Part shown: piece by piece, positions 48,103-57,596 of the stretch
How positions within the stretch are numbered: position 1 is the stretch's first letter
Layout of the letters: every line of letters starts with the position of its first letter
Source of the DNA: Antarcticirhabdus aurantiaca
Lineage (GTDB): Bacteria > Pseudomonadota > Alphaproteobacteria > Rhizobiales > Rhizobiaceae
Length of the DNA: 64,000 nt
Direction of reading: 5' to 3'
Assembly (NCBI RefSeq): GCF_009765365.1
Contig: NZ_VTOM01000027.1
Span: forward strand, 1 to 64,000
Notes under the pieces: generated by a model
What the model saw: only the letters and a program-made list of their open reading frames with translations
Database searches by the model: none
What the model was told of the DNA's origin: nothing
Made by a program: the position numbers and the translations under genes

Positions 48103-49230
48103 ATGACGGCTCCCCCCGTCTCCTGCGAGCGGCGGCGCTTCCCCGACCTTCCCGGCTGGTTCGGCGAGCCGCACCTTGCCCCCGCCTTCGCCGCCTTTCG
48201 CCGGAGCGCGCCGCGCTTCCTGTCGGGTGATGCCAGGAGCGGCACGCTCGGCGTTTCCGCCGACAGCTTCCGCGAGGCGGCCGAGGCCTCGCTCGCGGCG
48301 CGCGAAAGGATCGAGGAGGCCGAGGCGCGCGCCTTCTTCGAGCGCTTCTTCGTGCCCCTGGCGATCCGGCCCGGCCCGAACGCGCGCGGCGGCCGCGGCT
48401 TTCTCACTGGCTATTACGAGCCAGTAGTGCCCGCCTCGCCGGTGCGCACGGCCGAGTTCCAGACGCCCCTCTACGCGCCGCCGGACGACCTCGTGAAGGT
48501 CGACGACGAGACGCGGCCGGACGGGCTCGATCCCTCTTTCCGCTTCGCCCGCCGCCGGTCCGACGGCCAGCTCGACGAACATCCCGACCGAGGCGCGATC
48601 ACCGACGGCGCGCTCGACGGGCGGGGCCTCGAGATCGCCTGGCTCGCCGATCCCGTCGACGCCTTCTTCATCCACGTCCAAGGCTCGGCCCGGCTCGAAT
48701 ATCCGGACGGGCGGCGCCCGCGCGTCACCTACGCCGCCAAGACCGGCCATCCCTTCACCGCCATCGGCCGCATCCTCGTCGAGGAGGGCGAGCTGCGGCT
48801 GGAGGACGCCGACATGGACGGGATCCGCCGCTGGCTCGCCGCCCATCCGGCCCGGGTCGACGCGCTCCTGCGGCGCAACCGCTCCTTCATCTTCTTCCGC
48901 GAAGCGCCGGTCGAGGACGAGCAGCTCGGCCCCGTCGCTGCGGCCAAGGTGCCGCTCGAGCCGCTCGCCTCGATCGCCGTCGACCGCGAGCTCCACACCT
49001 TCGGGGTGCCGGTCTTCGTCGGCACCGACGCGCTCGGCATCGAGGGCGCGCCCTTCCGGCGCCTGACGGTCGCGCAGGACACGGGATCGGCGATCCTCGG
49101 CCCGGCCCGCGCCGACCTGTTCGTCGGCTCGGGGCGCGAGGCCGGGAGCCTTGCCGGCCGGGTGCGTCACGCCGCCGACTTCGCCCTTCTCGTGCCGGAG
49201 CCGCTCGCGGCCGCCCTGACGCGGCCATGA
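48103..49230 (+). CDS. mltA: Membrane-bound-type lytic murein transglycosylase A (MltA)
   Basis: 375 residues from ATG at 48103; GGAGGG is 9 bases upstream. MltA domain (GFLTGYYEPVVPASP, GLEIAWLADPVDAFFIHVQG) and the 3D domain with the catalytic aspartate (VAQDTGSAILGPARADLFVGSG). No lipobox or signal peptide at the N-terminus (MTAPPVSCERRRFPDL), as in other alphaproteobacterial MltA proteins, so anchoring differs from E. coli or an upstream start is missing. Cleaves peptidoglycan glycans. Overlaps smr by 4 bases. Confidence 0.93.
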   Translation: MTAPPVSCERRRFPDLPGWFGEPHLAPAFAAFRRSAPRFLSGDARSGTLGVSADSFREAAEASLAARERIEEAEARAFFERFFVPLAIRPGPNARGGRGFLTGYYEPVVPASPVRTAEFQTPLYAPPDDLVKVDDETRPDGLDPSFRFARRRSDGQLDEHPDRGAITDGALDGRGLEIAWLADPVDAFFIHVQGSARLEYPDGRRPRVTYAAKTGHPFTAIGRILVEEGELRLEDADMDGIRRWLAAHPARVDALLRRNRSFIFFREAPVEDEQLGPVAAAKVPLEPLASIAVDRELHTFGVPVFVGTDALGIEGAPFRRLTVAQDTGSAILGPARADLFVGSGREAGSLAGRVRHAADFALLVPEPLAAALTRP

Positions 49231-49844
49231 AGCGCCGGCGCAATCGCCCGCTGTCGTCGGAGGAGTCGCAGCTCTGGGCCGCCATCCAGCGCTCGGTGAC
49301 CCCCCTGAAGAGCCGCGCCTCGCGCGCCCCGGCGCTTCATCCGCCCGCGCCCGCCGAACCGCCGCTCCCGCTCCCGCCCCTGGCTGTGCCGGTCGCGTCG
49401 GTCCGCCGCGAGGCGCCGCCGCCTCGGCTCCCGCCGCGGCCCGCGTTCCTGCCGCCCTATGTGCCGCCGGTCGACGCGCCGAAGCCCGACAAGGCGCTCG
49501 CGCTCCATCCGATCGAGCGGCCGGTGGTGCGCAAGCTCGGGCGCGGGCGCATCGAGATCGACGGGCGCATCGACCTCCACGACATGACGCAAGGGGCGGC
49601 GCACGACGCGCTGCTCGGGTTCCTCCGGCGCGCGCAGGTCTCGGGGCTGCGCCACGTCCTCGTCGTCACCGGCAAGGCGGGCGAAGGGCCGGACGGGCGC
49701 GGCGTCATCCGCCGCTCGGTGCCGCACTGGTTCGCCAAGGCCGACTTCACCCCCTTCGTCGCGGGCTACGAGTCCGCCGAGCGGCGCCACGGCGGCGCCG
49801 GCGCGCTCTATGTCCGCCTTCGCCGCAAGGGAGCGCCGCGGTGA
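49227..49844 (+). CDS. Smr/MutS2-domain protein
   Basis: 205 residues. The ATG overlaps the mltA stop (ATGA). N-terminal third is basic, then a proline-rich stretch (about 45-85), then an Smr domain with DLHDMTQ and VVTGKAG, the signature of this family of nuclease-like nicking domains. Often found exactly here, after timA-mltA. Its stop overlaps the next gene's GTG. Confidence 0.92.
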   Translation: MKRRRNRPLSSEESQLWAAIQRSVTPLKSRASRAPALHPPAPAEPPLPLPPLAVPVASVRREAPPPRLPPRPAFLPPYVPPVDAPKPDKALALHPIERPVVRKLGRGRIEIDGRIDLHDMTQGAAHDALLGFLRRAQVSGLRHVLVVTGKAGEGPDGRGVIRRSVPHWFAKADFTPFVAGYESAERRHGGAGALYVRLRRKGAPR

Positions 49845-50245
49845 CACCCTTCGGCGAGCGGGTGCGCGAGCTGCGCCGCGAGCGTGGGGTGACGCAAGGG
49901 CAGATGGCGGCCGCGCTCGGCGTTTCCTCCGCCTATCTCTCGGCGCTGGAGCACGGCCGGCGCGGGCGCCCGACCTGGCAGCTCCTCCAGCGCATCATCG
50001 GTTTCCTGAACGTCATCTGGGACGATGCCGAGGAGCTGGAGCGCCTCGCCGAATTGTCCCATCCGCGCGCGCGCATCGACACGTCCGGCCTCAGCCCGAA
50101 GGCGACCGCGCTTGCCAATCGCTTGGCCGAGGTCATCGCGATCCTGTCTCCCGACGAGCTCGACGCCGTGAAGGACCGCCTCGACGCGGTGGCCGAGATC
50201 GCCGAGGCGCGCCAGCGCGCGGCACGCAAGCGGAACCGGGGATAG
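49841..50245 (+). CDS. XRE-family helix-turn-helix regulator
   Basis: 134 residues from GTG at 49841 (MTPFGERVRELRRERGVTQG). Helix-turn-helix GVTQGQMAAALGVSSAYLSALEHG in the N-terminal half; the C-terminal part is helical (LANRLAEVIAILSPDELDAV). Overlaps smr by 4 bases (GTGA), so the last gene of timA-mltA-smr-xre. Target genes unknown. Confidence 0.9.
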   Translation: MTPFGERVRELRRERGVTQGQMAAALGVSSAYLSALEHGRRGRPTWQLLQRIIGFLNVIWDDAEELERLAELSHPRARIDTSGLSPKATALANRLAEVIAILSPDELDAVKDRLDAVAEIAEARQRAARKRNRG

Positions 50246-50367
50246 GCGTCCGCTCGCGGGCGCCGCGGGTCAGCCCCGCGCCAGCGCGCCGCGCGATGCT
50301 CGACGGCTGTTGCCGGCGCGGGGTGACGAACCCGTCCCGCGGCGGACCGCAACCGAGATCAGACGAC

Positions 50368-51183
50368 ATGTGCCGCTTCCTCGCCTATGCCGGTGCGCCG
50401 GTGTTCCTGGACTCGCTGCTCGTGCGGCCCAACGGTCTCATCGCCCAGTCCCTCGCCGCCCGTCAGGCACGCACCGTCGTCAACGGCGACGGCTGCGGCG
50501 TCGGCTGGTATGCCGAGCGGCCCGAGCCTGGCCTTTATCGCGGTATCCTGCCGGCCTGGTCGGACGCCAACCTCGCCTCGCTCTGCCGCCAGATCCGCTC
50601 CGGCCTGTTCTTCGCCCACGTGCGCGCGGCGACCAGCGGCGAGGTGTCCGCCGGCAACTGCCATCCCTTCGCGGTCGGGCGGAACCTCTTCATGCACAAC
50701 GGCCAGATCGGCGCCTATGCCGGTGCCGCGGTGCGGCGCGGCCTGGAAGCGATGATCCCCGACGCGCTCTATCCCCACCGGCGCGGCACGACGGACTCCG
50801 AGGCGATCTTTCTGGCCGCCCTCGGCCGCGGCCTGGAGACCGATCCCGCCGCCGCCTTCGCCGCGACCTTGAGCGAGATCCTGGCGCTCCACGATCCGGC
50901 GGTTCTCGCCGACTATCCCGTGCGCTTCGCCGCCGTGCATTCGGACGGGGAGGCCGTCCACGCCTTCCGCTGGTCGAGCGACGAGGCGCCGCCCTCGCTG
51001 TGGCTGGCGGCCACCGCCGACGAGGCGGGCCTCGTGATCGCCTCCGAGCCCTGCGACGAGGCGGGGCTGGAATGGACGGCCGTGCCGCCCTCGGCGGTCC
51101 TCAGCCTCAAGCCCGGCCGCGGCGCGCTGTTGTCGGCCTTCGACGTCGTTGCGCCCGCCCGGGGCGGACGCCGCGCGGCCTGA
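50368..51183 (+). CDS. Class II glutamine amidotransferase (YafJ/EgtC-like)
   Basis: 271 residues from ATG at 50368 (MCRFLAYAGAPVFLD). Cys2 becomes the N-terminal nucleophile after Met removal. NGDGCGVGWYAE, FAHVRAAT, NCHPFAVGRNLFMHNGQIG and RGTTDSEAIF are the class II (Ntn) glutaminase motifs. Acceptor substrate unknown: EgtC relatives act on gamma-glutamyl compounds, but no ergothioneine genes lie nearby. Single gene. Confidence 0.9.
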   Translation: MCRFLAYAGAPVFLDSLLVRPNGLIAQSLAARQARTVVNGDGCGVGWYAERPEPGLYRGILPAWSDANLASLCRQIRSGLFFAHVRAATSGEVSAGNCHPFAVGRNLFMHNGQIGAYAGAAVRRGLEAMIPDALYPHRRGTTDSEAIFLAALGRGLETDPAAAFAATLSEILALHDPAVLADYPVRFAAVHSDGEAVHAFRWSSDEAPPSLWLAATADEAGLVIASEPCDEAGLEWTAVPPSAVLSLKPGRGALLSAFDVVAPARGGRRAA

Positions 51184-51333
51184 CGCGGCCGGGGAGGTTC
51201 CCCGCGGCCCATTGACACGCCTTGCGTTTCGCCTCAATCGGGGCGAGGCGCCGCCGCCGGGCTCGACCCGCGGCCGGCCCTGCGGGAGCATGAGGCTCCG
51301 CCCATCGTCGCAACGAGGCCGACCGCTCGCACC

Positions 51334-53748
51334 ATGGACCGCAACCGGCCCGCTTCGCCCTCCCTTGCCCGGCCCGGCTTCCTTCGCGCCTATGCCTATC
51401 CCGCCCTTGTCGGGCTCGTCGGGCTCGCCGCGACGGCGACGGTGACCTGGGCCTTCCATGCTACCAGCGAGGCGCGCGACGCCGAGCGCTTCCAGCGCCT
51501 GATCGACCAGCGGGTCGAGGAGACCGAGAACCGCCTCGAGACCTACGTGGCGCTGCTGCGCGCCACGGCCGGCTTCTTCGCCGGCAATCCCCAAGCCTCC
51601 AACCGCGCGGCCTTCCGCGCCTATGTCGGCCGTTTGAACGTCGGCGAGTATTATTCGGGCGTCCAGGGCATCGGCTTCGTCGAGGCGATCGCCCCCGGCG
51701 AGGTCGGTGCGGTGGAAGCGCGGCTGCGGGCGGACGGCGCCGACGGCTTCGCGCTGCGCCCGCCGGGTCCCCGCGACGCCTATTCCGCCATCACCCTCAT
51801 CGAGCCGATGGACCGGCGCAACCAGGCCGCGCTCGGCTTCGACATGTACAGCGAGGCGACCCGCCGCACCGCCATGGCGCGGGCGCGGGACGAGGGCGCC
51901 GCCGCCTTGTCGGGCCGCGTCCAGCTCGTCCAGGAGATCGACCCGGACAAGCAGCCGGGCTTCCTGATCTTCGTGCCGGTCTATCGCGGCGGCGGCGTGC
52001 CCGAAGCGGTGGAGGAGCGGCGCGCCGCGCTTGTCGGCTGGGCCTACGCGCCCTTCCGCGCGACCGACCTCTTCACCCGCGACTTCTTCGCCGACATCGT
52101 CATGGACGCCTCCGAGATCCGCGTCGGCGTCTACGACGGCGCGGCCGTCGATCCCGCCTCGCTCCTGTTCGACACGGCGGCGGTCGGCTTGTCGCCGGCG
52201 GCCGAGGACGCGAGCGATCTCGTGGGCAGCCGCACGACCACGATCGCCGGGCATCCCTGGACCTTCCGCTTCGAAACCGAGCCGGGCTTCGCGCTCGGCT
52301 CGAACCGCGGCCTCGTGCCCTATCTCGGCGGCCTCGGGCTCCTCGCGACGCTCGTCCTCACCGCCGGCGCCGCGGCCCAGGCCCGCGCCCGCCACCAGGC
52401 CGAGGCCGCGCGCCTCGCGCTGCAGGGCGAAACCGAGCGGCTGGAGCGGCTGAACGCTGTCGGCGCGCATCTCGCCTCCGAACTCAATTCCGAGAAGCTC
52501 GGCGCCGCCGTGGTCGAGGCGGCGACGGCGCTGACCGGCGCGGCCTACGGCGCCCTGTTCGAGCGCGTGCCGGCCGGGCAGGACGGCAGTCTGGACGACG
52601 CCTGGCACCTGTCGAGCCTGACCGGCGCCCCGCGCGAGGCCTTCGCCCGCTTCGCCCCGACCTTCGCCGGCGAGGGGCCGGTGCGGGCCGACGACGTGGC
52701 CGCCGATCCGCGCTTCGGCTCGCATGGCGGCCTGCTGAAGGGGCACCTGCCGGTGCGCTCCTATCTCGCCGTGCCCGTGGTCGCGGCCTCCGGCGAGCGG
52801 CTCGGCGCGCTGCTGTTCGGCCATCCCGAGCCCGGCCGCTTCACGCTGCGCGAGGAGCGCCTCGCCGCCGGCATCGCTGGTCAGGCGGCGGTCGCGCTCG
52901 ACAATGCCCGCCTCTTCGGCGCGGTCCAACGCGAGGTCGCCGAGCGCCGGCGCGCGGAAGAGGAGCTGACCGAGTCCAACGACGAGCTGCAGCGCTACGC
53001 CTACATCGTGTCCCACGATCTGCGCGCGCCGCTCGTCAACGTCATGGGCTTCACCGGCGTCCTGGAAGAAGCGCAGAGCGACATGCGCGCCGCGCTGAAG
53101 GACCATCCGGACGCGGCCCGCATCGACGAGGACATGAGCGAGGCGCTCGGCTTCATCAAGGCGGCGATCACCAAGATGGAAGGGCTGATCGCGGCGATCC
53201 TCAAGCTCTCGCGCGAGGGCCGGCGGACCTTCCGGCCCGAGCCGCTCGACATGGACGCGCTGATGACCGGCCTCGCCGCCGCCCAGCGCCACCAGTTCGA
53301 CGCGGCGGGCGCCACGGTCGAGATCGCGCCCGGCCTGCCCTCGATCGAGGCCGACCGCCTCGCCGTCGAGCAGATCTTCGCTAACCTCCTCGACAACGCG
53401 CTGAAGTACCGCTCCGAGGAGCGCCCGCCCGAGGTCCGGATCGAGGCGCATGTCGACGCGCGCGACCGCGCCGTCTTCACCGTGACCGACAACGGCCGCG
53501 GCATCGCCCCCCAGGACCACCGCCGCATCTTCGAGCTGTTCCGCCGCTCCGGCAAGCAGGACAAGCCGGGCGAGGGCATCGGCCTTGCCCACGTGAAGGC
53601 GCTGGTGCGCGTCCTCGGCGGGCGGATCACGGTCTCGTCCGAGCTCGGCCGGGGCACGCGCTTCACCATCGCCCTGCCGCGCAAGGCAGCCGGGCTCGCC
53701 TCGGCGAGCGGCGCCTCCGCCCTAGATGGCGCACGCGATGCAGCCTGA
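51334..53748 (+). CDS. CHASE-GAF hybrid-type sensor histidine kinase
   Basis: 804 residues. TM1 at about 20-42 (PALVGLVGLAATATVTWAF), periplasmic CHASE domain (60-320; GFVEAIAPGEVGAVEARLRA, RRNQAALGFDMYSEATRRTA), TM2 at 325-350 (GGLGLLATLVLTAGAAA), GAF domain (about 370-530; PVRSYLAVPVVAASGERLGA), HisKA with YIVSHDLRAPL (phospho-His about 561) and HATPase (NLLDNALKYRS; DNGRGIAPQDHRRIFELF). It looks like a bacteriophytochrome-type kinase in which the phytochrome core is replaced by CHASE. Followed by a receiver and a second kinase. Confidence 0.92.
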   Translation: MDRNRPASPSLARPGFLRAYAYPALVGLVGLAATATVTWAFHATSEARDAERFQRLIDQRVEETENRLETYVALLRATAGFFAGNPQASNRAAFRAYVGRLNVGEYYSGVQGIGFVEAIAPGEVGAVEARLRADGADGFALRPPGPRDAYSAITLIEPMDRRNQAALGFDMYSEATRRTAMARARDEGAAALSGRVQLVQEIDPDKQPGFLIFVPVYRGGGVPEAVEERRAALVGWAYAPFRATDLFTRDFFADIVMDASEIRVGVYDGAAVDPASLLFDTAAVGLSPAAEDASDLVGSRTTTIAGHPWTFRFETEPGFALGSNRGLVPYLGGLGLLATLVLTAGAAAQARARHQAEAARLALQGETERLERLNAVGAHLASELNSEKLGAAVVEAATALTGAAYGALFERVPAGQDGSLDDAWHLSSLTGAPREAFARFAPTFAGEGPVRADDVAADPRFGSHGGLLKGHLPVRSYLAVPVVAASGERLGALLFGHPEPGRFTLREERLAAGIAGQAAVALDNARLFGAVQREVAERRRAEEELTESNDELQRYAYIVSHDLRAPLVNVMGFTGVLEEAQSDMRAALKDHPDAARIDEDMSEALGFIKAAITKMEGLIAAILKLSREGRRTFRPEPLDMDALMTGLAAAQRHQFDAAGATVEIAPGLPSIEADRLAVEQIFANLLDNALKYRSEERPPEVRIEAHVDARDRAVFTVTDNGRGIAPQDHRRIFELFRRSGKQDKPGEGIGLAHVKALVRVLGGRITVSSELGRGTRFTIALPRKAAGLASASGASALDGARDAA

Positions 53749-53779
53749 AACAAGAACCGAGAACAAGGGGGCGACGCCC

Positions 53780-54214
53780 ATGCATCCCGTGTCGATCGTG
53801 ATGATCGAGGACGACGAGGGCCATGCCCGCCTCATCGAGCGCAACATCCGCCGGGCCGGCGTCAACAACGACATCGTCCCCTTCGCCAACGGCACGGACG
53901 CGCTGCGCTATCTCCTGGGCGAAGACGGCACCGGCGAGGCGAGCGCGCGGCGCCACCTCCTGATCCTCCTCGACCTCAACCTGCCGGACATGACCGGGAT
54001 TTCGATCCTGGAAGCGATCAAGGCGAACCCGCACACCAAGCGCTCGCCCGTGGTGGTGCTGACCACCACCGACGACGCGCGCGAGATCCAGCGCTGCTAC
54101 GATCTCGGCGCCAACGTCTACATCACCAAGCCGGTGAACTACGACGGCTTCTCCCACGCCATCCGCCAGCTCGGCCTGTTCTTTTCCGTGATGCAGGTGC
54201 CCGAGACGCCATGA
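53780..54214 (+). CDS. Single-domain response regulator
   Basis: 144 residues from ATG at 53780 (MHPVSIVMIEDDEGHARLIE); an in-frame ATG at 53726 would overlap the kinase by 23 bases. Receiver fold with acidic pair ED11-12 region, phospho-acceptor D65 (LLDLNLPD) and the late lysine in YITKPVNYD. No output domain, so it probably passes phosphate or acts by protein contact. AAGGGGGCG upstream is a fair ribosome site. Stop overlaps the next gene by 4 bases (ATGA). Confidence 0.92.
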   Translation: MHPVSIVMIEDDEGHARLIERNIRRAGVNNDIVPFANGTDALRYLLGEDGTGEASARRHLLILLDLNLPDMTGISILEAIKANPHTKRSPVVVLTTTDDAREIQRCYDLGANVYITKPVNYDGFSHAIRQLGLFFSVMQVPETP

Positions 54215-55341
54215 TCGCCGAGCCGCGCAACGCCGACGAGCCCGACGCGGCGGGAGCCCCGGCTCCCGCCGGGGCCGCCGGCGTGCGCGTGCTCTACGTC
54301 GACGACGATGTCGGACTCGCCCGCCTCGTCGCGCGGGCGCTCGCCGGGCGGGGCTTCTGCGTCGAGCATGCGGCGAGCGGCGCCGAGGGGCTGGAGCGCC
54401 TGAGCCGCGGCGGCATCGACGTCGTCGCGCTCGACCATCACATGCCAGGCGAGACCGGGCTCGATGTCCTTCCTGCGATCCGGGCGCTGCCCGATGCGCC
54501 GCCGGTGATCTACGTCACGGGCTCGGAGGACAGCCGCGTCGCGGTCGCCGCGCTGAAGGCGGGGGCGGCGGACTACGTCTGGAAGGACGTCGGCGGGCAC
54601 TTCCGCGAGCTCCTGGCGGAGGCCGTGTCGACCGCGATCGCCGGCGAGCGGCTGCGCCTCGCCAAGATCGAGGCCGAGCGCGAGAGCCGGGCGGCGCGCG
54701 AGCGGGCCGAGATGATGCTGCGCGAGGTCAACCACCGCGTCGCCAATTCGCTCGCCCTCGTCGCCTCGCTCGTGTCGCTCCAGCAGAAGGCCGTCGCCGC
54801 CGACACCGACCCGATCGCCGCGCGCGACGCGCTTCTCGAAACGCAGCAGCGCATCACCGCCATCGCGCAGGTCCACCGTCGCCTCTACACCTCGCAGGAC
54901 GTGTCCGCCGTCGAGATGGACAGCTACCTCGCCGGGCTCGTCGAGGAGCTGGACGCGGCGATGCGCTCCGGCGGACGCGGCCGGGCCCAGCTCGTGCGGC
55001 TGGAGGCCGATCCCGGCATCCGCGTGACGCCCGACAAGGCGGTCGCCGCGGGCGTCGTCGTCACGGAGCTCGTCACCAACGCCCACAAATACGCCTATCC
55101 CGAGGGATCGGCGGGCGGCGAGATCCGCGTCCTGTGCCGCCGCGCCGATGGCGGCGGCGACGATGCGCGGGTGCTTCTCGCCGTCGAGGACGACGGCATC
55201 GGCTGGTCCGGCACGGGGCCCGCGCGCGGCACGGGTCTGGGCACCCGCATCCTGCGCGCCATGGCCGCGACCCTCCAGTCCAGCCTCGACTACGACACCG
55301 CCGCCTCCGGCACCCGCGTCTCGCTCGTCTTCGAGGCGTGA
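54211..55341 (+). CDS. Response regulator - HisKA_2 histidine kinase
   Basis: 376 residues. N-terminal receiver (VRVLYVDDDVGLARL, phospho-Asp about D75 in ALDHHMPGETGLDVL, late lysine K125-like in YVWKDVGG), a helical linker, then a HisKA_2/HWE-type kinase: REVNHRVANSLALVASLV (phospho-His about 175), ATPase motifs TELVTNAHKYAYPEG and VEDDGIGWSGTG. Together with the two genes before it, this is a kinase - receiver - receiver-kinase set. Overlaps the response regulator by 4 bases. Probable cytoplasmic output of the upstream sensor. Confidence 0.9.
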   Translation: MIAEPRNADEPDAAGAPAPAGAAGVRVLYVDDDVGLARLVARALAGRGFCVEHAASGAEGLERLSRGGIDVVALDHHMPGETGLDVLPAIRALPDAPPVIYVTGSEDSRVAVAALKAGAADYVWKDVGGHFRELLAEAVSTAIAGERLRLAKIEAERESRAARERAEMMLREVNHRVANSLALVASLVSLQQKAVAADTDPIAARDALLETQQRITAIAQVHRRLYTSQDVSAVEMDSYLAGLVEELDAAMRSGGRGRAQLVRLEADPGIRVTPDKAVAAGVVVTELVTNAHKYAYPEGSAGGEIRVLCRRADGGGDDARVLLAVEDDGIGWSGTGPARGTGLGTRILRAMAATLQSSLDYDTAASGTRVSLVFEA

Positions 55342-55526
55342 CACCGCCGCGGGGCGCAGACACGTGCTCCGGCACCGCATGAACGGGCCGGCCTGAGGCG
55401 GCGTCGCCCCGGGAAAGGGAAACGTCGCCGCCGGGCGAGCCGACAACCCGGGCGAGCTGGACGATGGGCTCCGCGGCGGTGCACCCTTCCGCATCCAGGC
55501 CCTCTCCTCCGATCGGCGCGCTTTCC

Positions 55527-57563
55527 ATGTCCAACGACCCGCTGCTCCAGCCCTTTCGGCTTCGTCACGTCACCTTCCGCAACCGGCTGATGTCGACGGC
55601 GCACGAGCCGGCCTTCACGGAGGACGGCCTGCCGAAGGCGCGCTACCGGCTCTATCACGCGGAAAAAGCCAAGGGCGGCATCGGGCTCACCATGATCGGC
55701 GGGTCGGCCGTGGTGTCGCCCGACAGCCCGCAGGCCTTCGGCAACATCCTCCTCTACAAGGACGAGAGCGTGCGCTGGCTCGCCGAGCTCGCCGACGACG
55801 TCCACGAGAAGGGCGCGGCGGTGATGATCCAGATCACCCATCTCGGCCGGCGCACCAACTGGAACAAGGGCGACTGGCTCCCCGTCCTGTCGGCCTCCGC
55901 CACGAAGGAGCCCGCCCACCGCGCCTCGGCCAAGGCCATGGAGGACTGGGACATCGAGCGGGTGATCGCCGACTATGCCGAGGCCGCGGCCAAGGTGAAC
56001 GCGGCCGGGCTCGACGGGCTGGAGGTCGAGGCCTACGGCCACCTCCTCGACCAGTTCTGGTCGCCTTTGACCAACAAGCGCGACGACGAGTACGGGGGGA
56101 GCCTGGAGAACCGGATGCGCTTCTCCATGCGCGTCCTCGAGGCGATCCGCGAGCGCACCGGGCCGGACTTCCTTCTCGGTGCGCGCATGGTCTGCGACGA
56201 GGACCTGAAGGGCGGTATCGACAAGGCGGAAGGACTGGAGATCGCCCGGCGGCTCAAGGCCTCCGGCCTCATCGACTTCGTCAACGTCATCCGCGGCCAC
56301 ATCGACACGGAAGAGGGGCTCTCGCACGTCATTCCCGGCATGGGCGCGCGCTCCGGCCCCCATCTCGACTTCGCCGGCGAGGTGCGGGCGCAGACGCAGG
56401 TCGCGACCTTTCACGCCGCGCGCATCCAGGACGTCGCCACCGCCCGCCACGCCATCGAGACCGGCAAGCTGGACATGGTCGGCATGACCCGCGCCCACAT
56501 GGCCGACCCGCACATCGCCGCCAAGATCGCGGCGGGCGAGGAGCACCGCATCCGCCCCTGCGTCGGCATGGGCTACTGCATCGACTCGATCTACAGCGGC
56601 CAGGCGGTCTGCATCCACAATCCCGCGACGGGCCGCGAGGCGACGATCCCGCACGTCGTGGAACCGGGCACGGGGCCGGCGAAGACCGCCGTCGTCGTTG
56701 GCGCAGGACCGGGCGGTCTCGAGGCGGCGCGGGTGCTGGCGAGCCGCGGGCACAAGGTCACGGTGCTGGAAGCGGCGGCGGAAGCCGGCGGGCAGGTGCG
56801 CATCGCCGCCGGCCTCAAGCGCCGGCGCGAGATCCTCGGCATCGTCGACTGGCGCCTCGCCGAATGCGAGCGGCTCGGCGTCGCGTTCCGCTTCAACACC
56901 TATGCGGAGGCCGACGACGTCCTGGCGCTCGCCCCAGACATCGTGGTGGTGGCGACCGGCGGCCTGCCGGACACCGGCTTCCTGGAGGAGGGCGAGGACC
57001 TCGCGCTGACAGGCTGGGACGTCTTGTCCGGGGCTGCGCGCGCGGAAGGCGACGTCCTCCTCTACGACGACAACGGCGCCCATCCCGGCATGACGGCGGC
57101 CGAGTTCGTGGCGGAGAGCGGGGCCCGGCTCGAGATCGTGACGCCTGAGCGCACGCTCGCCCCCGATGTCGGCGGCACGAGCTTTCCCGCTTACTTTCGC
57201 GCCTTCGGCAAGGCCGACGCCGCGGTGACGCTGAACCTTCGCCTGACGGGCCTCAAGCGCGAGGGCAACCGGCTCGTCGCCCGCTTCCACGACGAGTACG
57301 GACGGCGCGAGGTGGAGAAGCGCGCCGACCGCGTCGTGGTGGAGGCCGGCACCGTGCCGCTCGACGATCTCTACTTCGCCCTGAAGCCGCTCTCGACCAA
57401 TCGCGGCGCGGTGGACATGGCCGCGATGATCGAGGGCCGGCGCCAGGACGTGCGCACCGAGCCCGAGGGCCGCTTCCAGCTCTTCCGCATCGGCGACGCC
57501 GTGGCGGGCCGCAACATCCACGCCGCCATCTTCGACGCGCTGCGGCTGTTGAAAGACCTCTAG
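55527..57563 (+). CDS. FMN/FAD oxidoreductase of the 2,4-dienoyl-CoA reductase family, N-methylproline demethylase-like
   Basis: 678 residues from ATG at 55527 (MSNDPLLQPFRLRHVTFRNR). N-terminal old-yellow-enzyme TIM barrel (about 1-370, ITHLGRRTNWNKGDWLP, LLDQFWSPLTNKRDDEYGGS), a 4Fe-4S site (CVGMGYCID...AVCIHNP), then an FAD/NAD(P) domain (VVVGAGPGGLEAARVLASRG). The barrel resembles the N-methylproline and proline-betaine demethylases (Stc2/HpbA type) more than dienoyl-CoA reductases. Would open betaine or methylproline breakdown, but no Rieske stachydrine demethylase partner is near. Substrate inferred. Confidence 0.82.
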   Translation: MSNDPLLQPFRLRHVTFRNRLMSTAHEPAFTEDGLPKARYRLYHAEKAKGGIGLTMIGGSAVVSPDSPQAFGNILLYKDESVRWLAELADDVHEKGAAVMIQITHLGRRTNWNKGDWLPVLSASATKEPAHRASAKAMEDWDIERVIADYAEAAAKVNAAGLDGLEVEAYGHLLDQFWSPLTNKRDDEYGGSLENRMRFSMRVLEAIRERTGPDFLLGARMVCDEDLKGGIDKAEGLEIARRLKASGLIDFVNVIRGHIDTEEGLSHVIPGMGARSGPHLDFAGEVRAQTQVATFHAARIQDVATARHAIETGKLDMVGMTRAHMADPHIAAKIAAGEEHRIRPCVGMGYCIDSIYSGQAVCIHNPATGREATIPHVVEPGTGPAKTAVVVGAGPGGLEAARVLASRGHKVTVLEAAAEAGGQVRIAAGLKRRREILGIVDWRLAECERLGVAFRFNTYAEADDVLALAPDIVVVATGGLPDTGFLEEGEDLALTGWDVLSGAARAEGDVLLYDDNGAHPGMTAAEFVAESGARLEIVTPERTLAPDVGGTSFPAYFRAFGKADAAVTLNLRLTGLKREGNRLVARFHDEYGRREVEKRADRVVVEAGTVPLDDLYFALKPLSTNRGAVDMAAMIEGRRQDVRTEPEGRFQLFRIGDAVAGRNIHAAIFDALRLLKDL

Positions 57564-57596
57564 GAGACGCGCCTCTACCGGCGGGGAAAGGGGCGC

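Noticed and set aside
50359-53592. 1077-codon open frame on the minus strand
   Set aside because: Lies opposite the amidotransferase and the CHASE kinase, both with full domain motifs; the antisense product is low-complexity.
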